The translations under genes were made by a program, and so were the position numbers. Under the pieces are notes generated by a model that ran no database searches, was not told where the DNA came from, and worked only from the letters and a program-made list of their open reading frames with translations. Source: Glaciecola sp964621345 (lineage in GTDB: Bacteria > Pseudomonadota > Gammaproteobacteria > Enterobacterales > Alteromonadaceae). From it: a stretch of DNA of 50,436 nt. Each line of letters starts with the position of its first letter. The stretch's first letter is position 1. Where the stretch lies: assembly GCA_964621345.1 (NCBI GenBank), contig CAZUON010000021.1:1-50436 (forward strand). Reading direction: 5' to 3'. This document shows positions 25,818-34,529 of this stretch, piece after piece.

Positions 25818-26588
25818 ATGAAAGTATGGACCATAGTGAATCAAAAAGGTGGTGTAGGAAAAACCACAAGCTCGATTTCTCTCGCAGGAAGCTTAACGGC
25901 TATGGGTTATAAGGTGGTGTTGTTAGACTTAGACCCGCATGCCTCGTTGACCTACTATCTTGGGCTAGACGCCGAAAGTTTGACAGGTACTTTATACGAT
26001 GTTTTTTGCCAAGAGCCACAGCAGCCTTTTGATATTAGACAAGCCTTACACGCGACCAAGATTAAACACCTTGCGTTATTGCCAGCACACATTGCCTTAG
26101 CCACTCTTGATAAACAGTTTGGTACAAAACCGGGTAAGGGTTTAGTCATAAAAAAAGCGTTAGCACAGCTTGCCGATGATTTTGATATTGCGATTATTGA
26201 TTGCCCCCCAGTACTTGGTGTGTTGATGGTCAATGGTTTAGTCGCCGCAGACAAGATAGTGATCCCCACACAAACTGAGTATCTTGCGCTTAGAGGGCTC
26301 GATAGAATGCTGCAAACGATTACGCAGCTAGCCCCCACGCTGAACCAAAAGGTGCGGACTTTGGTCGTTGCAACCTTATTTGATAGACGGGTAAATGCAA
26401 GTATGAATGCTTATAACAAAATGCGCGATTTATACAAAAGCCATATGTGGCGTGGCTATATTCCAGTAGATACGAAGTTTAGAGATGCTAGCCAACAAGG
26501 CATGCCAATAAATATGATTGTGAAAGACAGTCGTGGCAGCTTTGCTTACGACAAACTTACCAATGAGCTTTTAAAAGATGCCGCCTAA
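25818..26588 (+). CDS. parC: ParC: ParA-like ATPase for polar chemosensory array positioning
   Basis: ParC-type ATPases place chemosensory arrays at the old pole and ensure inheritance by daughter cells. The product is 256 residues: deviant Walker A NQKGGVGKTTSS (from residue 8), LLDLDPHASLTYYLGL, Walker B-like IIDCPPVLGVLMVN. It is 11 bases overlapping the next gene (parP), and parC-parP-cheW is the arrangement known in Vibrio. The neighbourhood separates it from chromosome ParA (no parB) and from FlhG. Confidence 0.92.
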   Translation: MKVWTIVNQKGGVGKTTSSISLAGSLTAMGYKVVLLDLDPHASLTYYLGLDAESLTGTLYDVFCQEPQQPFDIRQALHATKIKHLALLPAHIALATLDKQFGTKPGKGLVIKKALAQLADDFDIAIIDCPPVLGVLMVNGLVAADKIVIPTQTEYLALRGLDRMLQTITQLAPTLNQKVRTLVVATLFDRRVNASMNAYNKMRDLYKSHMWRGYIPVDTKFRDASQQGMPINMIVKDSRGSFAYDKLTNELLKDAA

Positions 26589-27393
26589 TCAAGCGAAGTT
26601 AGCCCTAAATGACTATTTAGATACGCTGACATCGAGCGATGAACCAGATTTAGTCAACGACTTAGCGCTTGCTTCACGGCTGCTAGAAAATGCCAATAGT
26701 TTGTTGATTGAAGAGCAAATTGAATTAGCTCCTCCTGTGACGCTAGAAAAAAGCCCTCATCAGCCAAATGATTTAGGAATAAAAGCGATTGAGAGTAAAG
26801 AAATTGCAAATTCGGTCGAAACAGTAAGCATAGAAGCACCGCTTATAAACGAAATTGATGTTGCAGAGCCTAAAAAAGAGATACAGGTTCAGACTGACGC
26901 AGATAACGAAAAGCCTTTAAGGCAAAAGCTGCCAGGTCGCTTTCAAGCTTTATTTTTTGAGGTCGCTGGCTTGACGCTTGCTATTCCGCTCGTAGAACTT
27001 GGCGGCATCATACAGATGCAGGAATTGAGCAAGTTACCGGCGAAACCCGATTGGTTTATGGGCGTGTTAGTTAAACAACAAGATAAGTATCAATGTGTTG
27101 ATACAGCGCTTTGGATAATGCCTGAAAAGTATACTCAGGATATGGCTGAATCACTCAATTATACGTATTTGATACAACTAGGAAAGACACCATGGTCTTT
27201 GGCTTGTGAGCATTTAGCCACAACCCATGAACTGAGTCATGATGATATTAAATGGCGAGAAATAGGCGGTAAGCGTCCATGGCTCGCGGGAATGATTAAA
27301 CAAAAAATGTGTGCTTTAGTCGATGCAAGTCAAGTCATTAAGCTGCTCGAGTCTAAGCCAACGAAAAACGCATCAAGTGTGGTAACGGAGTAA
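26578..27393 (+). CDS. parP: ParP: CheW-domain coupling protein linking ParC to the array
   Basis: ParP ties the chemosensory array to ParC and interacts with CheA and MCPs through its C-terminal CheW-like (AIF) domain. The product is 271 residues: an acidic, variable N-terminal half of about 120 residues and a C-terminal CheW fold starting near FQALFFEVAGLTLAIPLVELGGI, with LPAKPDWFMGVLVKQ and ending around MCALVDASQVIKLLES. The ATG overlaps the end of parC by 11 bases; cheW begins 5 bases after the stop. Confidence 0.9.
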   Translation: MPPNQAKLALNDYLDTLTSSDEPDLVNDLALASRLLENANSLLIEEQIELAPPVTLEKSPHQPNDLGIKAIESKEIANSVETVSIEAPLINEIDVAEPKKEIQVQTDADNEKPLRQKLPGRFQALFFEVAGLTLAIPLVELGGIIQMQELSKLPAKPDWFMGVLVKQQDKYQCVDTALWIMPEKYTQDMAESLNYTYLIQLGKTPWSLACEHLATTHELSHDDIKWREIGGKRPWLAGMIKQKMCALVDASQVIKLLESKPTKNASSVVTE

Positions 27394-27398
27394 AATCT

Positions 27399-27890
27399 AT
27401 GTCTGAGAAAAAAGCGACAGCATCGGCTAACGATCCAAATGATGAAGTCTTGCAATGGGTCACCTATCGTCTAGATGAAGAAACCTATGGCATTAACGTT
27501 ATGCAGGTACAAGAAGTGCTGCGTTATACCGAAATCGCCCCAGTTCCCGGCGCACCTGATTATGTGATGGGCATCATTAACTTGCGCGGTAATGTTGTTA
27601 CGGTCATTGATACCCGAGCACGCTTTGGGCTTCCCTCGTCAGAAATTACCGACAATTCTCGTATTGTAATTATCGAGTCGGACGAACACGTCGTGGGTAT
27701 ATTAGTAGATAGTGTTGCTGAGGTAGTGTATCTGCGATCGTCTGAAATCGACAGTGCTCCGAATGTTGGTACTGAAGAGAGTGCCAAATTCATCCAAGGC
27801 GTATCGAATCGCGACAACGAACTGCTCATATTAGTTGATTTAAATAAGTTGCTAACTGACGATGAGTGGGATGATGTAGTGGGTATGTAA
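27399..27890 (+). CDS. cheW: Chemotaxis coupling protein CheW
   Basis: CheW bridges receptors and CheA in the array. The product is 163 residues with the whole CheW fold: WVTYRLDEETYGINVMQVQEVLR, APGAPDYVMGIINLRGNVV in shape (VPGAPDYVMGIINLRGNVVT), IDTRARFGLP, and VGILVDSVAEVVYL. It closes the parC-parP-cheW set and is followed by a terminator. Confidence 0.96.
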   Translation: MSEKKATASANDPNDEVLQWVTYRLDEETYGINVMQVQEVLRYTEIAPVPGAPDYVMGIINLRGNVVTVIDTRARFGLPSSEITDNSRIVIIESDEHVVGILVDSVAEVVYLRSSEIDSAPNVGTEESAKFIQGVSNRDNELLILVDLNKLLTDDEWDDVVGM

Positions 27891-27928
27891 GCTCGCGTTA
27901 GCATAACAAACACATTTGAATCGATACT

Positions 27929-27966
27929 AAAGCCCTAAAGTGCCAATCGCCTTTTAGGGCTTTGTT
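27929..27966 (+). terminator. Terminator after cheW
   Basis: AAAGCCCTAAA (27929-27939) pairs with TTTAGGGCTTT (27953-27963) around a 13-base loop, then a T-rich tail. It ends the flagellar/chemotaxis block; the flanking 27967-28076 shows no further clear signal. Confidence 0.85.
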
Positions 27967-28076
27967 ATTTTAACGTGATTAGTTATGTGTCATCACTTCC
28001 GCAAAATATAAATTAGCAGTAAAACAAGCATAAGATTACGCTGGTGCTTTAGTTTGAATTCGGCAATAATCGCTCT

Positions 28077-28952
28077 TTGAAATTAAGCAGATACGCGAGC
28101 TCCCCTTTGAACTACCTTAATCTTGGCGACAAGCACGCCAGCTATATTCAAACTACCTTGCAAGAAAGCGTACTGACCATTTGTATGAATAAGCCGAAAA
28201 AACTCAACGGGTGGACGGCGGATATGATGGCAGCTTTTGCAGAAGCGCTTGAAAAAGCAAGTACAGACCAAGATACAAAGGCAGTTATTTTTACTGGGGC
28301 AGGGGATTACTACTGTGCCGGTGTGAATTTGGGCGGCACCTTAAAAATTATGCATCCGAAAATATTGCACAAGAAAATTGTAGAGCAAAATATATTACTG
28401 TTTGAACGATTCTTAAGCTTCCCTAAGCCTATTCTGGTGGCGGTAAATGGCCCTGCGATTGGCGCAAGTGTTACCTCTGCTACTTTGTGTGATGAGATTA
28501 TTGCAAGCGATACTGCAACATTCTCAACACCTTTTGCCGCACTGGGTATCACCCCTGAGGGCTGTTCGAGTATCCACTTTGCAAATTTAATGGGCGAGGA
28601 AAATGCCCAGCGCATGTTAGGAAGTGAAGGTTGGCGACCGAACGCAGCCCAAGCGCTTGAGGCAGGTTTAATCAATCAGGTGGCATCTAAACAAACTCTG
28701 CAACAAGAAGCCCAAAAGGTAGCGCAAACGTGGGTGGCAGAAAAACGAGTACGTTCATTCAGAGGCAATAGTGACTTAGCGCAGTTACGGGCAGTAAACG
28801 AGAGCGAATCGGTAGAGCTTGCAAACTGTTTCTTAGGTGCTGCTTTTTTGAAAGGTCAGTTTTCGTTCTTGTGGTCAAAGAAAAAACGCGTGCCAGCTAT
28901 GATGTTTCTTATGTTATGGGGCACACGTTTTTTATGGAAGCGCTTACTCTAA
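28077..28952 (+). CDS. Enoyl-CoA hydratase/isomerase family protein (start uncertain)
   Basis: A crotonase-fold protein acting on acyl-CoA substrates; specific reaction unknown. The core is clear: ESVLTICMNKPKKLNGW, an oxyanion-hole loop FTGAGDYYCAGVNLGG, and VAVNGPAIGASVTSATLCDEIIA, with the second family segment AALGITPEGCSSIHFANLMG. The usual start (a Met just before YIQTTLQ) is not ATG here. The open frame starts at TTG 28077, with another TTG at 28107; the first ATG (28185) would remove the first beta strand. Length from 28077 is 291 residues. It stands between cheW and fipA, convergent with gloA. Confidence 0.85.
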   Translation: MKLSRYASSPLNYLNLGDKHASYIQTTLQESVLTICMNKPKKLNGWTADMMAAFAEALEKASTDQDTKAVIFTGAGDYYCAGVNLGGTLKIMHPKILHKKIVEQNILLFERFLSFPKPILVAVNGPAIGASVTSATLCDEIIASDTATFSTPFAALGITPEGCSSIHFANLMGEENAQRMLGSEGWRPNAAQALEAGLINQVASKQTLQQEAQKVAQTWVAEKRVRSFRGNSDLAQLRAVNESESVELANCFLGAAFLKGQFSFLWSKKKRVPAMMFLMLWGTRFLWKRLL

Positions 28953-28972
28953 GGTTTGTGATAAAACAGGTG

Positions 28973-29515
28973 CTAGCCTAATAACTCAGGCAAGCGCTCG
29001 GGGGTGAAAATTTCAATCCAATAACCGTCGGGATCTTTGATAAACGCTATCCCCTTCATATTGCCATCGTTAGGTTTTTTCTGAAACTCAACGCCGAGGC
29101 GTTCGAATCTGGCGCAAGCTACGTCAATATCGGGTACAGCAAAGCCGATATGGCCAAAGCCTTTAGGCTGTTCATTGCCACTATGATAAGAGACGCTGTC
29201 GTTGTTCTCATCACCCCAATTGTGCGTGAGTTCAAGCATAGCGGGTCGGCCAAAGGTTTGCACAATTCGCGCATTATTATCAGATGACCAATTGACGCGC
29301 TCCTCAGGTGACAACGCCGCCATAAAATAAAGCGTAAACTTCATATCATCAAAATCTAAGCGTTTTACTAAGGTCATACCTAGCGCTTCGCTATAAAATT
29401 TGAGTGTTCTTTTCGGATCTTTAATTCTCAGCATTGTTTGATTGAACACAAAATTGTGAGTGTCGCTGTCGTGCTCCTCGACTAAACCTTCAGCGTGGTC
29501 GAAATGACGGCTCAT
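28973..29515 (-). CDS. gloA: Lactoylglutathione lyase (glyoxalase I)
   Basis: Glyoxalase I isomerises the methylglyoxal-glutathione hemithioacetal to lactoylglutathione. The product is 180 residues, of the longer eukaryote/pseudomonad type. The four expected metal ligands are visible: Gln26 in FNQTMLRI, Glu in AMLELTHNWG, His in GFGHIGFAV and Glu in YWIEIF. ATG 29515 is chosen because AAGGA lies 8 bases upstream; the frame extends eight codons further. It converges with the enoyl-CoA hydratase gene. Confidence 0.93.
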   Translation of the reverse strand: MSRHFDHAEGLVEEHDSDTHNFVFNQTMLRIKDPKRTLKFYSEALGMTLVKRLDFDDMKFTLYFMAALSPEERVNWSSDNNARIVQTFGRPAMLELTHNWGDENNDSVSYHSGNEQPKGFGHIGFAVPDIDVACARFERLGVEFQKKPNDGNMKGIAFIKDPDGYWIEIFTPERLPELLG

Positions 29516-29662
29516 ATGTCTGTCCTTTTTTAACATCATGGTTAAAGATGAGATGGGCGCGCAGCTTTATATTTCAAGTGCATAAACAAAGCACTGTGGA
29601 CTACTATTTTCGAGATATCGCTATATAATCACTTTATAACTCAGTTAATTAAAAGAAATACT

Positions 29663-30115
29663 ATGGAAACAACGTCAACACTTTGGGTCGCAGTTGCTTT
29701 GTCGTTACTGTGTATTGTATTGGTGATTGTGCTGTGGATGTATGCACAAAATATCAAAACAAAACTAATGCAGTCGGTGGGCCTAATTGATGAGTTGTAT
29801 AAACTCACTACTAGCCAAGCGGCTAGTATTGAAACGCTTCAAGCTGAAATTGCAGAAGCTAACAAGCTGAGTAAAAGTACACAAAAAGCCTATAAAGGCT
29901 TTAGTAGCAACATTGAAGCTACAGTAAACAAAGTTGCCGCTACCGTAGAGCGTTTAGAAGAACAAGATCCTGCTCTAAAAATGTATAGCAAAGCCAGCAA
30001 ATTAGTGGAGCAGGGGGCTGCAATGGAAGATATCATTGAAGCTAGCGGATTACCGCGTGCGGAGGTGGAAGTATTGATTTCGCTTCATGCAAAGAATCAG
30101 CATCCTAAAAGCTAA
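29663..30115 (+). CDS. fipA: DUF2802 membrane protein, FipA-like polar flagellum factor
   Basis: The 150-residue product has one N-terminal membrane segment (LWVAVALSLLCIVLVIVLWMYA), a coiled-coil middle, and the C-terminal DUF2802 helix-turn-helix-like region YSKASKLVEQGAAMEDIIEASGLPRAEVEVLISLH. DUF2802 proteins are found in flagellar clusters, and FipA of Vibrio, Shewanella and Pseudomonas recruits FlhF to the pole. In Vibrio the gene lies next to cheW; here the enoyl-CoA hydratase and gloA genes intervene. Family assignment is firm, the FipA role is by homology and context. Confidence 0.85.
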   Translation: METTSTLWVAVALSLLCIVLVIVLWMYAQNIKTKLMQSVGLIDELYKLTTSQAASIETLQAEIAEANKLSKSTQKAYKGFSSNIEATVNKVAATVERLEEQDPALKMYSKASKLVEQGAAMEDIIEASGLPRAEVEVLISLHAKNQHPKS

Positions 30116-30154
30116 GCCTTGTAATATCTCCGCGTGTTTTGAATATAAGTAAGC

Positions 30155-30400
30155 TTAGCTTTCTTTAAGCGAGGCCAATTCTTGATTCAACTGATATTGT
30201 TTGTCGGTAACAATTGCTTCAACCACCTCAAGGCGCGCCTTTACTGCCTCAAGTTCGTTTTTCACATTATCGATTTCACTGCTTCCGAGCTTTGCATTCA
30301 TTTTCATCATTTCTTTGCGATGACCGGTAAAAATGCCGAACAACGTGATGGGCAATACAAACAAAAATAGGATCAGTAGTACAAATGTGGTGCCTTCCAT
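30155..30400 (-). CDS. Small PspB-like membrane coiled-coil protein
   Basis: The 81-residue product has one N-terminal membrane segment (FVLLILFLFVLPITLFGIF) followed by a basic HRKEMMK and a helical coiled coil (VKNELEAVKARLEVVEAIV). This layout and the LPI motif after the hydrophobic stretch resemble PspB, the phage-shock membrane sensor, but there is no pspA or pspC beside it, so the family is tentative. ATG at 30400 has a GAGGT-like sequence upstream. Confidence 0.65.
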   Translation of the reverse strand: MEGTTFVLLILFLFVLPITLFGIFTGHRKEMMKMNAKLGSSEIDNVKNELEAVKARLEVVEAIVTDKQYQLNQELASLKES

Positions 30401-30548
30401 AAGCTTGACCTCTTAGTCTATCATTTAAATACAGCTTCTATCATTCAGGTATTTTTTGAAAGGGTCAATTCCTTTTGTGTGTCACTTTGTAACAACCGCC
30501 TGCACTGCGGGAAATTTGTCAAAGCCTAGCAACACTAAAATAGTCCGA

Positions 30549-32462
30549 TTAGCTTGCTTTTACCCTCACCAGACCATTGTTAACCATTACCTCTTTCATC
30601 TCGCTAACACTTTGTGGGTCATCAATGGTCGAGGGGATCGCAAAGTCAGTATCTTCTGCTATTTGTCGAATCAATTTGCGTAAAATTTTGCCAGAACGGG
30701 TTTTAGGTAAACGCGGCACAATAAGCGTTTGTTTTAAACAGGCTACCGCACCAATTTTTTTGCGTACCATTGAGACCAATTCACTTTGTAATACTTCTTC
30801 GCTTATATCTACGCCATCTTTTAGCAGAACAAAGCCCACGGGCACTTGGCCTTTTAAGCCATCGTGCACCCCAATAACGCTGCATTCTGCAACCGCATCG
30901 TGGGCCGCTAATACCTCTTCCATTTCGCCGGTTGAGAGGCGGTGGCCGGCGACGTTTATGACGTCGTCGGTTCGGCCCATTACAAACAAATACCCGTCTT
31001 CATCAATATAACCACCATCTCCGGAACTGTAATACCCCTCAAACTCACTTAAATAGTCACGATTAAAACGCTCAAAGTCGTGCCAAATTGTTGCTAGGCA
31101 GCTTGGTGGCAACGGAAGTTTGATGGCAATGGCGCCTTGTGAATTTGGGGGCAGCGGCTGACCCTTAGTATCTAAAATTTGCACATTAAATCCCGGTACC
31201 GGTTTGGTTGCCGAGCCAGCCTTAGTCGGAAGTCGCTCTATACCGGTTAAGTTTGCACAAATCGCCCAGCCTGTTTCGGTTTGCCACCAATGATCCACAA
31301 CTGGTTTGCCCGTTTTTTCGACAGTCCAATCATATGTGGGCGGGTCAAGTCGCTCGCCTGCCATGAAAATACAGTCCAAACAATCAAGGTTATATTGGTT
31401 AAGCAATGCACCATCGGGATCTTCTTTGCGAATGGCTCTAAACGCGGTCGGAGCGGCAAATACCGCTTTCACAGAATATTCTTCTATTACCCGCCAAAAT
31501 GCGCCCGCATCTGGTGTTCTTACTGGTTTTCCTTCGTATACAATGGTTGTGCAACCATGCAATAAAGGTGCATAAACGATATACGAGTGACCCACCACCC
31601 ATCCAACATCGGAGGCCGCCCAAAACACGTCTCCCGCTTGCATATTATATACGGCGCTCATGGAATATTTTAAGGCTACCGCATGTCCTGCATTGTCGCG
31701 CACAACGCCTTTAGGTTTGCCCGTTGTACCGGAGGTATAGAGAACGTAAAGTGGGTCGCAGCCTTTTACAGGGGTGCATGTTGCTGCTTGGTTGTTATCA
31801 ACGACTTTTTGTACTGCTTCCTCCCAGTCTATATCTCGCGGTGCTTGCATCTGTGCTTGGCATTGTTCGCGCTGCAATAGAATTACATGCTCAGGCTTGT
31901 GCGCGGCGAGATTAATTGCCTCATCTACCATTGGCTTATAAGCAATCACGCGACTCACTTCAACGCCGCAGGATGCGCTAACCACTAATTTAGGTTGAGC
32001 GTCGTCAATACGAATAGCCAATTCGTTGGCAGAAAACCCGCCAAAAACTACTGAATGGATAGCACCTAAGCGAGCACAGGCAAGCATCGCGATCACCGAC
32101 TCTGCGATCATCGGCATATAAAGCACAACAGTGTCGCCTTTATTAACCCCGTGTTGCTTTAACACACCCGCAAATTGGGCAACTTTTTCGAGTAATTCAG
32201 CATAGCTGTACTTGCGGGAAGAGCCAGTAACGGGGGAGTCATAAATAAGGGCGATGTTATCACCGTGACCATTTTCAACATGAAAATCTAGGGCCATATA
32301 GCAGGTATTCATTTCACCATCGGCAAACCACCGATCCATGCCGTTTTCGTCTTTTGATAAGATATTGTGTGGTGCTTTATACCACGGTAAATCGTTGGCT
32401 CTTTTTTTCCAAAAGTCGATGGGTGTTTTAATCGACTCATCGTAATGTGTTTGATATGTCAT
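30549..32462 (-). CDS. prpE: Propionyl-CoA synthetase (acetyl-CoA synthetase-like)
   Basis: This AMP-forming ligase activates a short-chain acid, most likely propionate, to its CoA ester. The product is 637 residues. Visible motifs: P-loop-like YTSGTTGKPKGVV, SDVGWVVGHSYIVYAPLLHG, WWQTETGW, YYSSGDGGYIDEDGY, the hinge FVMGRTDDVINVAGHRLSTGE and the C-terminal acyl-transfer Lys region PKTRSGKILRKL. The RDNAGHAVALKYSM segment is typical of the propionyl-CoA synthetase/ACSS3 group rather than acetyl-CoA synthetase. No prpBCD genes are nearby. Substrate is inference. Confidence 0.85.
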   Translation of the reverse strand: MTYQTHYDESIKTPIDFWKKRANDLPWYKAPHNILSKDENGMDRWFADGEMNTCYMALDFHVENGHGDNIALIYDSPVTGSSRKYSYAELLEKVAQFAGVLKQHGVNKGDTVVLYMPMIAESVIAMLACARLGAIHSVVFGGFSANELAIRIDDAQPKLVVSASCGVEVSRVIAYKPMVDEAINLAAHKPEHVILLQREQCQAQMQAPRDIDWEEAVQKVVDNNQAATCTPVKGCDPLYVLYTSGTTGKPKGVVRDNAGHAVALKYSMSAVYNMQAGDVFWAASDVGWVVGHSYIVYAPLLHGCTTIVYEGKPVRTPDAGAFWRVIEEYSVKAVFAAPTAFRAIRKEDPDGALLNQYNLDCLDCIFMAGERLDPPTYDWTVEKTGKPVVDHWWQTETGWAICANLTGIERLPTKAGSATKPVPGFNVQILDTKGQPLPPNSQGAIAIKLPLPPSCLATIWHDFERFNRDYLSEFEGYYSSGDGGYIDEDGYLFVMGRTDDVINVAGHRLSTGEMEEVLAAHDAVAECSVIGVHDGLKGQVPVGFVLLKDGVDISEEVLQSELVSMVRKKIGAVACLKQTLIVPRLPKTRSGKILRKLIRQIAEDTDFAIPSTIDDPQSVSEMKEVMVNNGLVRVKAS

Positions 32463-32802
32463 ATGGCTACTACTTGGATAATTGCTCTGTTACCACTTTA
32501 AAACAGAAGGCATACTCAAGACCATTCGACTTGTGGTGTATATTGCTTAAAATTAGAAAGGCTTTATTGATTTATGTGCGAGCTTTATTGATACGTCATA
32601 ACCGATAGTGAAAAAGTATTGCCATTGCGGCTTAATATTACTAAACATCGAGGCTTCACACTGGTAAACTGCACGCTCGCTCCACGATTGTGTTTTAAAA
32701 ATCTCAAGTGCTTGTTGGCGCGTACTATGCATATTATCTAGATTTAAAGTATGTAGATACAAAATATCTACAAAACTCGTTGTTTTCGTTTTTAGGTTGT
32801 CC
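32463..32802. other. 340-base gap between prpE and the hotdog-fold gene
   Basis: No convincing gene is seen. The stretch is AT-rich and contains a perfect palindromic pair at 32752-32772 close to the downstream gene. A 106-codon frame on the minus strand (32553-32873) overlaps it but lacks a ribosome site. Confidence 0.5.
32752..32772. promoter_or_regulatory. Operator-like inverted repeat upstream of the hotdog-fold gene
   Basis: TGTAGATA (32752-32759) and TATCTACA (32765-32772) are perfect arms around a 5-base spacer, 30 bases before ATG 32803. The size and symmetry suit a dimeric repressor; the regulator is unknown. Confidence 0.4.
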
Positions 32803-33300
32803 ATGTCAATACCATTAACACCAAAGTTAGAAAAATACTTTAATAAATTGTCGATGAAAAGCCGCTTCTTCAATAGACTGCTTAGCTTTTTCTTTATGCC
32901 CTTTGTTCACAAAAGTGGCTTAAAAATGAATTTTGTTGAAGACGACTATTATGCCATTCTGCCAAGAAGGCGCATGAACGTGAATTGGTACGGCAGCATG
33001 GCAGGTGGCGCAATTTTGGGTAATTCTGAACTTGCCGCAGGCTCATATTTGTTCATGTTAAGCAAGGGTGAGTACCGCATGATTTGCACGCGTTTAAATT
33101 ATCGCTTTTTGCTGCCAAGTCTCGATGCGATTATGTACAAAGCGAATGTTGATTTAGAGGAGCTTGCTGAAAAAATAAAAGCCGGCGGTAAATTCAACAT
33201 CGATATGACCATCAAAGTATTCCGCACTAAACAAGACAAAGCAGGGCGACGTATTGGCTCTGGTACTATCAGTTTTCATATGTGGCCAATCGGTAATTAA
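32803..33300 (+). CDS. Hotdog-fold (DUF4442/PaaI-like) protein
   Basis: The 165-residue product resembles the DUF4442 group of hotdog-fold thioesterase-like proteins: a helical N-terminus, NVNWYGSMAGGAILGNSELAAG (the central hotdog helix with AGGA), and following strands with LNYRFLLPS and SGTISFHMWPIG. Members act on acyl-CoA or are of unknown substrate. ATG 32803 is chosen since TAGG lies 6 bases upstream; an in-frame TTG is two codons earlier. The next gene begins 2 bases after its stop, indicating an operon. Confidence 0.65.
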   Translation: MSIPLTPKLEKYFNKLSMKSRFFNRLLSFFFMPFVHKSGLKMNFVEDDYYAILPRRRMNVNWYGSMAGGAILGNSELAAGSYLFMLSKGEYRMICTRLNYRFLLPSLDAIMYKANVDLEELAEKIKAGGKFNIDMTIKVFRTKQDKAGRRIGSGTISFHMWPIGN

Positions 33301-33302
33301 TC

Positions 33303-34385
33303 TTGCCTAATTATCTTCAATATAGCTTCTATTTGGCCTGTTCATGGTTATGGTGTTTGGGCGGATTTTTTCCGTTAATACTGGGTCGTGACTATGGTTG
33401 GCCCGCCTTACTTGCATTTACGATTTTTAATGTGGGCGGAGCTATGGCAATGGGCTTTTATTTTAAAACCCCAGCACAACATAAATCTTTTGTTACTCGG
33501 CACAAAAAGGCAATAAGCTATTTCTCTTACGTTACACTTGCTTATCAGGTGTTTTTTGTTGCATGGTTAGCGGCTGTTGTGGGAATAAGTTGGTTACCGG
33601 CGGGTGTCCTTGTGCTTGTTGGGCTCATATTTTTTTTGAGGGCCAATATCAATACATGGGCGATTGTCATTTACGCTGTATCTGCGATGCTGTTCTTTGT
33701 ATTTTGGCGCTATGAATGGCCAGCTTTTAACCTAAATGCAAAAGAGTATTGGCCGCATGCCGTATTGCCATTGGCCATTGGTTTTATTCTTTCTCCTTAC
33801 CTAGATATTACCTTTCATCGCGCCTATCGTTTAAGCGACAAGCCTAAGTTAAGTTTTAGTATTGGCTTTGGGTTGTTGTTTCTAAGCCTTATTGGTTTTG
33901 TATTTTTATATACCAGTAGTTTAGGTGAGGTATTTTTTGCACAAGGAGCAACGAGTGTTTTAATTTACCCTTTGATTATATTTTTAGTGCTGCAGATTAG
34001 CTTTACCATTGCTGCGCATTGCTCAGAATTACGCGAACAAGGCTTTTTAGAGGCGCCCACACTATTGGGGCTTGTTGCTGGCCTTTCTATTTTGCTAACG
34101 GTATTGTTATTGTTCACCAAAAATGCGGGGATCCCCTGGCTTAACATTCCATTCGCAGAGACGTTATATAAAGCTTTTTTGTTTTTTTACAGTTTAGTTT
34201 TTCCCTTGTATTTATTGTTTTCAAAGTCAAAGCTTACGTTTTTAGGCTTGTTGGCGCTATGCACGCCGATGTATGCATCAGGTTTCTTACTCAGTTTACA
34301 CTTCAGTTATTTGCTAAGCATAGGCGCGGTAGTCATTTTGACCGCGATTATAATTACAAAGCAGCCTAAACCAGGCCGTAACTAA
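33303..34385 (+). CDS. Unrecognised polytopic inner-membrane protein
   Basis: I do not recognise this family. The 360-residue product is hydrophobic throughout with about ten predicted membrane segments separated by short loops. The loop HKSFVTRHKKAISYF after the second segment is basic, and the middle segment FILSPYLDITFHRAYRLSDKPK carries charged residues near the membrane that might be functional. The frame starts at TTG 33303, with no ATG before residue 48 and only weak ribosome-binding sequence; it is 2 bases after the hotdog-fold gene, suggesting translational coupling. It looks transporter-like, but substrate and class are unknown. Confidence 0.7.
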   Translation: MPNYLQYSFYLACSWLWCLGGFFPLILGRDYGWPALLAFTIFNVGGAMAMGFYFKTPAQHKSFVTRHKKAISYFSYVTLAYQVFFVAWLAAVVGISWLPAGVLVLVGLIFFLRANINTWAIVIYAVSAMLFFVFWRYEWPAFNLNAKEYWPHAVLPLAIGFILSPYLDITFHRAYRLSDKPKLSFSIGFGLLFLSLIGFVFLYTSSLGEVFFAQGATSVLIYPLIIFLVLQISFTIAAHCSELREQGFLEAPTLLGLVAGLSILLTVLLLFTKNAGIPWLNIPFAETLYKAFLFFYSLVFPLYLLFSKSKLTFLGLLALCTPMYASGFLLSLHFSYLLSIGAVVILTAIIITKQPKPGRN

Positions 34386-34402
34386 GAGCCTTAAGCTCTT
34401 TT
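34384..34402 (+). terminator. Short terminator after the membrane protein gene
   Basis: AAGAGC (34384-34389) pairs with GCTCTT (34395-34400), followed by only a few T. It is a weak candidate. Confidence 0.45.
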
Positions 34403-34529
34403 CATTAGAATCGGTCGATATATCGTTTGACTCACTTCTCGTTTTAGCCAATGATGCTAGGCACGTGTGCGGCTTTGTTGTGCCAAGCATGAATTATCTT
34501 CCATTATGCATATACCATAGAGGTACTGA

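Noticed and set aside
32553..32873. 106-codon minus-strand frame between prpE and the hotdog-fold gene
   Set aside because: Overlaps the start of the convincing + strand gene, no ribosome-binding sequence at any candidate ATG, and no recognisable family; a shorter 59-residue form from 32732 remains possible but unsupported.
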